Source: Shimia sp965227725 (GTDB lineage: Bacteria > Pseudomonadota > Alphaproteobacteria > Rhodobacterales > Rhodobacteraceae). From it: DNA of 64,000 bases. The position numbers and the translations under genes are program-made. The notes below the pieces were generated by a model. It was not told the DNA's origin. It did no database searches and saw nothing but the letters and a program-made list of their open reading frames with translations. The stretch is from positions 1,178,001-1,242,000 of the forward strand of contig NZ_CBDDGH010000005.1 in the NCBI RefSeq assembly GCF_965227725.1. Direction: 5' to 3'. Positions 60,775 to 64,000 of this stretch are shown in pieces (position 1 is the stretch's first letter; every line of letters starts with the position of its first letter).

Positions 60775-62433
60775 TCAGCTCGGATCGCGGAACCGGTTCA
60801 CAATCGGGTAGCGTCGATCAAGCCAGAACGCTTTCTTGCTGAGCCGCGCACCGGGTGCCGACTGAAAGCGTTTGTATTCGCTGATGTAAACCAGTTGCTC
60901 CACCCGCTTAACCGTCTCCCGATCATAGCCAGCAGCCACACACTCCGCGACGGATTTGTCCTCATCCACCAACATGTAAAGGATCGCATCCAGCACATCA
61001 TAAGGCGGCAGGCTGTCTTCGTCTTTCTGATCCGGGCGCAGCTCTGCTGAGGGTGGCTTATCGATGATCGCCGGTGGGATCACCTCACCTTCCGGCCCCA
61101 TCATCCAGTCACGATGCACCTCGTTGCGCCAGCGAGACGTTTCAAACACCCGCGTTTTATACATGTCTTTGATCGGGTTGTAGCCACCGGCCATATCGCC
61201 ATAGATCGTGGCATAGCCTACCGCGACCTCAGATTTATTGCCTGTGGTCAGCAGCATTTCCCCAAACTTGTTGGACATTGCCATAAGGAGCAGCCCACGC
61301 AGACGGCTCTGAATGTTTTCTTCGGCAAGCCCGGACTCAAGCCCCTCAAACAGCGGCGCCAAAGTGTTGGTGATCGCATCCCTCCCCTCTGAGATGGGCA
61401 CATAGTCATAGCGCACGCCAAGCCGTTCAGCGATGTCTTTCGCGTCATCCAGTGAGCCTTGCGACGTATATTCACTTGGCAGCATCACACAGCGCACATT
61501 CTCCGCGCCCAGCGCATCCACCGCGATTGTCGCCACCAGCGCGCTGTCAATGCCGCCCGACAAGCCCAGCAAAACTTTGGAAAATCCGCTCTTGCCCATG
61601 TAATCGCGCAGCGCCTCAACGCAGACGCGATAGTCCTGTTCCTCGCCCGCAGGAAGAACGGCTTTCGGCCCCTCTTTGCAGCGCCAGCCCTCAGCCGCGC
61701 GCTCAAAATCCACATGGGTCACAACCTCGTCAAACACCGGCAGCTGCACCGCCAATTGCCCGCCCGGGTTCAGCACAAAGGAGCCGCCATCAAACACCTG
61801 ATCGTCCTGGCCACCCACCATGTTGAGGTAGACCAGCGGCAATCCGGTCTCGATCACCCGCGCCACCATATGGTTCATGCGGCGATCAAACTTGTCGCGG
61901 TAATAAGGCGATCCATTGGGCACCACGAGAAACTCCGCACCGGTTTCCTCCAGCGTCTCCGGCACATCCTCAAACCACGCATCCTCACAGACGGGCGAGC
62001 CAACCCGAACGCCGTTCACACTGTAAGGCCCTCCCATCGGCCCGCTTGTAAACAGGCGCTCTTCGTCAAACACTGTGTAGTTCGGCAAATTGTGCTTGCG
62101 CTGAATATGCGCAATCTTGCCATCCCGCAGAATGAAATAGGCGTTGTAAAGCGCGCCGCCCTCTTTCAGCGGTCCGCCAACGGCCACCACCGGCCCGTCG
62201 GCACAGTCTTTGGCCAGTTGCTCAATCTCTGCCAAAGCGGCCGCCTGCAGCGCAGGTTTCAGGATCAAGTCCTGCGCGTTGTAGCCGACGATGAACATCT
62301 CAGGGAAAGCCACCATATCCGCGCCTGCCGCTTTGGCCTCCTGCCAAACAGCGCGCACTTTGTCCGCATTCCCAGACAAATCCCCCATGACCGGATTGGC
62401 CTGCGCCAACGTCAAACGGAATGTATCGGCCAT
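60775..62433 (-). CDS. nadE: Glutamine-dependent NAD+ synthetase
   Basis: A 552-residue two-domain enzyme. The N-terminal nitrilase-like glutaminase domain has MADTFRLTLAQANPVMGD, the catalytic Glu in VAFPEMF, Lys in RKHNLPNYTVFDE and Cys in PVCEDAWFE. The C-terminal synthetase domain carries the PP-loop motif LLGLSGGIDSAL. The ATG at 62433 has AGGAGA; an upstream in-frame start would add an implausible 85 residues. It makes NAD+ from deamido-NAD+ with glutamine. Confidence 0.96.
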   Translation of the reverse strand: MADTFRLTLAQANPVMGDLSGNADKVRAVWQEAKAAGADMVAFPEMFIVGYNAQDLILKPALQAAALAEIEQLAKDCADGPVVAVGGPLKEGGALYNAYFILRDGKIAHIQRKHNLPNYTVFDEERLFTSGPMGGPYSVNGVRVGSPVCEDAWFEDVPETLEETGAEFLVVPNGSPYYRDKFDRRMNHMVARVIETGLPLVYLNMVGGQDDQVFDGGSFVLNPGGQLAVQLPVFDEVVTHVDFERAAEGWRCKEGPKAVLPAGEEQDYRVCVEALRDYMGKSGFSKVLLGLSGGIDSALVATIAVDALGAENVRCVMLPSEYTSQGSLDDAKDIAERLGVRYDYVPISEGRDAITNTLAPLFEGLESGLAEENIQSRLRGLLLMAMSNKFGEMLLTTGNKSEVAVGYATIYGDMAGGYNPIKDMYKTRVFETSRWRNEVHRDWMMGPEGEVIPPAIIDKPPSAELRPDQKDEDSLPPYDVLDAILYMLVDEDKSVAECVAAGYDRETVKRVEQLVYISEYKRFQSAPGARLSKKAFWLDRRYPIVNRFRDPS

Positions 62434-62669
62434 GGGTGTTCTCCTATGCTGCAGGTCTTGTTCTGCGGGTCTTGCCAGAGATGTAGCAGACACAGCGCCA
62501 AGGAAAAGCGCAAAGCACAGCAATTTATCCCCTGTCTCCTCACTCTGCTTAGGACTTACGCGCGAAAAAGCGCAAAACAGTTTGCCCCGCCGAACCCCAT
62601 GTCCTAAAATCAGGTTAATGCTTCTCGCGTCCAAGAGGAGCGATTTGGGGAAAAGTCGAGGCCAAAAAT

Positions 62670-64000
62670 ATGCGCGGAACTCAGGCACTTACATTAGCCA
62701 TCCTGCTCGCGGGCACAGCAGCCTTTGCACAGGACAGCCAGGTTCTGACAAAACAATATGACGACGGCGGTGTGTATGAAGGCACCTTCAAGGGTGGTTT
62801 GCAGCACGGCACCGGCAGTTATCGCTTGCCCAACGGCTATGAATATAAGGGCGAATGGGCTGACGGCGAGATCCGCGGTCAGGGCATTGCCCGCTTCCCC
62901 AACGGCTCTGTTTATGAGGGGGCCTTTGCCAAGGGAAAGCCGCATGGGTTTGGCAAAATCACCTTCACCGACGGCGGCACCTATGAAGGCGAATGGGTCG
63001 ACGGCAAAATCACCGGTACAGGCGTGGCCAGCTACGCGAATGGTGTGCGCTACGAAGGCAGCTTCCAGAATGCCAACCACCACGGCAAAGGCGTGATGAT
63101 CAGCCCGGCGGGCTATCGCTATGAGGGCGATTGGATCAATGGCGTTAAAGAAGGCCTTGGCAAAATCACCTATAATGACGGCACCATCTACGACGGCGAA
63201 ATCAAAGGCGGCGAACGCGCGGGCCAAGGCCGCCTCACCATGCCCGGTGGGCTGGTCTATGAAGGCAACTGGGTTGCTGGCCAGATCGAAGGGGACGGCA
63301 CTCTGACCCAACCCAACGGCGACGTCTATGTGGGACAGCTCGTTGGTGGCAAACGCCAAGGCAAAGGCTTTGTTACCTATGCCAATGGAGACACTTACGA
63401 AGGAGACTTCAGCGCCGATCAACGCGATGGTCAGGGCACATTCACCGGCACCGACGGCTATGTCTATGTCGGCGCATGGGTCGAAGGCCACATCGCAGGC
63501 CAAGGTCAGGTCACCTACCCTGATGGGTCTGTCTATGTAGGTCAGTTTCAGGATGATCTTGCCGACGGCCAGGGCAAAATCACCTACACCGACGGGTCAA
63601 CCTACGAAGGCGCTTGGAAAGCTGGCGTGATCGATGGCGCGGGCAAGGCAACCTATGCCAATGGGCTAATCTATGAAGGTGAATTCAAAAGCGCGCGCAA
63701 TCACGGTCGTGGCGTGATGACCTATGCGGATGGCTATCGCTATGAAGGCGAATGGCAAAACGGCCAGCGCCATGGCACCGGCACCGCAACCTACGCTGAC
63801 GGCACCGTCTACACCGGGCAATTCGCCAATGGTCAGCGCGAAGGCAGCGGCGAAATTATCATGCCTGACGGCTTCAAATATTCCGGCCAATGGCAAGCTG
63901 GCGAGATCAACGGCATTGGCGTGGCCACCTACGCAAATGGCGACATCTACGAAGGCACATTCAAGGCTGGCAAACGTCAGGGCGAAGGCACGATGCGCTA
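62670..64000 (+). CDS. Secreted MORN-repeat protein, 3' end outside the window
   Basis: A signal peptide (MRGTQALTLAILLAGTAAFA) is followed from residue 31 by 18 consecutive MORN repeats on a strict 23-residue period (core xxGxxYxGxWxxGxxxGxG). The reading frame remains open at the window end. Repeats 1-9 and 10-18 are pairwise alike, a 207-residue higher-order duplication. The function of MORN repeats is usually lipid or protein binding; a periplasmic or outer-membrane role is inferred. It is divergent from nadE. Confidence 0.92.
   Translation, partial: MRGTQALTLAILLAGTAAFAQDSQVLTKQYDDGGVYEGTFKGGLQHGTGSYRLPNGYEYKGEWADGEIRGQGIARFPNGSVYEGAFAKGKPHGFGKITFTDGGTYEGEWVDGKITGTGVASYANGVRYEGSFQNANHHGKGVMISPAGYRYEGDWINGVKEGLGKITYNDGTIYDGEIKGGERAGQGRLTMPGGLVYEGNWVAGQIEGDGTLTQPNGDVYVGQLVGGKRQGKGFVTYANGDTYEGDFSADQRDGQGTFTGTDGYVYVGAWVEGHIAGQGQVTYPDGSVYVGQFQDDLADGQGKITYTDGSTYEGAWKAGVIDGAGKATYANGLIYEGEFKSARNHGRGVMTYADGYRYEGEWQNGQRHGTGTATYADGTVYTGQFANGQREGSGEIIMPDGFKYSGQWQAGEINGIGVATYANGDIYEGTFKAGKRQGEGTMR

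Noticed and set aside
62760..64000. Direct DNA repeats at the window end, considered as a tandem satellite or CRISPR
   Set aside because: They are MORN codons (69-bp period) in one open frame with a signal peptide.

Overview
The window looks like core chromosome of a marine alphaproteobacterium of the order Rhodobacterales (Roseobacter group). The evidence is GC-rich coding sequence with strong third-position G/C bias and lineage-typical gene order: aroK-aroB beside xerD; rpmF-plsX-fabH-ihfA-merR-tRNA-Pro; dgt, argS, SPOR protein, nagZ, scpA, scpB on one strand; tesA divergent from a YbbA/YbbP-like ABC exporter; and gcvT-gcvH-gcvP behind a tandem glycine riboswitch. Lineage-typical accessories are a double-length dCTP deaminase and an OlsB-type ornithine acyltransferase. 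I cannot name the genus from sequence alone.

Layout. 1-8 kb: tail of a possible M20 peptidase, a FAS1/RTX surface protein, aroB/aroK (-), a 50-residue membrane protein coupled to a secreted protein and xerD (+), a metallophosphoesterase-fold protein lacking its metal ligands (-), and a solute-binding protein (-). 8-17 kb: CorC-type transporter, EamA transporter, enolase with two LacI-type operator-like sites, a DUF2306 gene broken by an in-frame TGA, cupin and desaturase, a frameshifted anmK, and tyrS. 16.6-22.4 kb: an SDR (possible 3-hydroxyacyl-CoA dehydrogenase) behind a TetR-like palindrome, an uncharacterised Cys-motif protein, a HAD protein, a MaoC hydratase, ribF, a YcgN-type cysteine-cluster protein and threonine aldolase. 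22.4-24.6 kb: an AT-richer insertion with a divergent lipase-like hydrolase and an exported metallo-beta-lactamase-fold protein. 24.7-27.3 kb: two small-molecule enzymes and prs. 27.4-29.3 kb: a second AT-rich insertion, a two-gene Septu-type anti-phage system (PtuA ATPase, PtuB HNH nuclease). 29.5-38.9 kb: uup, olsB, bamE, the yceD-rpmF-plsX-fabH lipid-precursor group, ihfA, a MerR-like regulator, tRNA-Pro(GGG) and dcd. 38.9-45.8 kb: the scpAB/nagZ/SPOR/argS/dgt group. 45.9-51.6 kb: erpA, xth, an SRAP-family protein whose catalytic Cys2 is a proline, tesA and the ABC exporter. 51.7-57.7 kb: the glycine cleavage operon and an NsrR-like Rrf2 regulator with an FNR-type box. 57.8-64 kb: a Tat-exported metallo-hydrolase, gltX, ridA, nadE and a MORN-repeat protein that runs off the end.

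Functional links. Chorismate, phospholipid/fatty-acid, nucleotide (prs, dcd, dgt), cofactor (ribF, nadE, gcv) and cell-division/segregation functions are typical housekeeping. The most unusual features are the Pro2 SRAP protein placed tail-to-tail with exonuclease III, the 9-unit higher-order duplication in the MORN array, two families of structured intergenic repeats, several regulatory palindromes, and two disrupted genes within about 3 kb. The one complete defence system found (Septu) is a known type. I did not find a convincing wholly undescribed multi-gene system.
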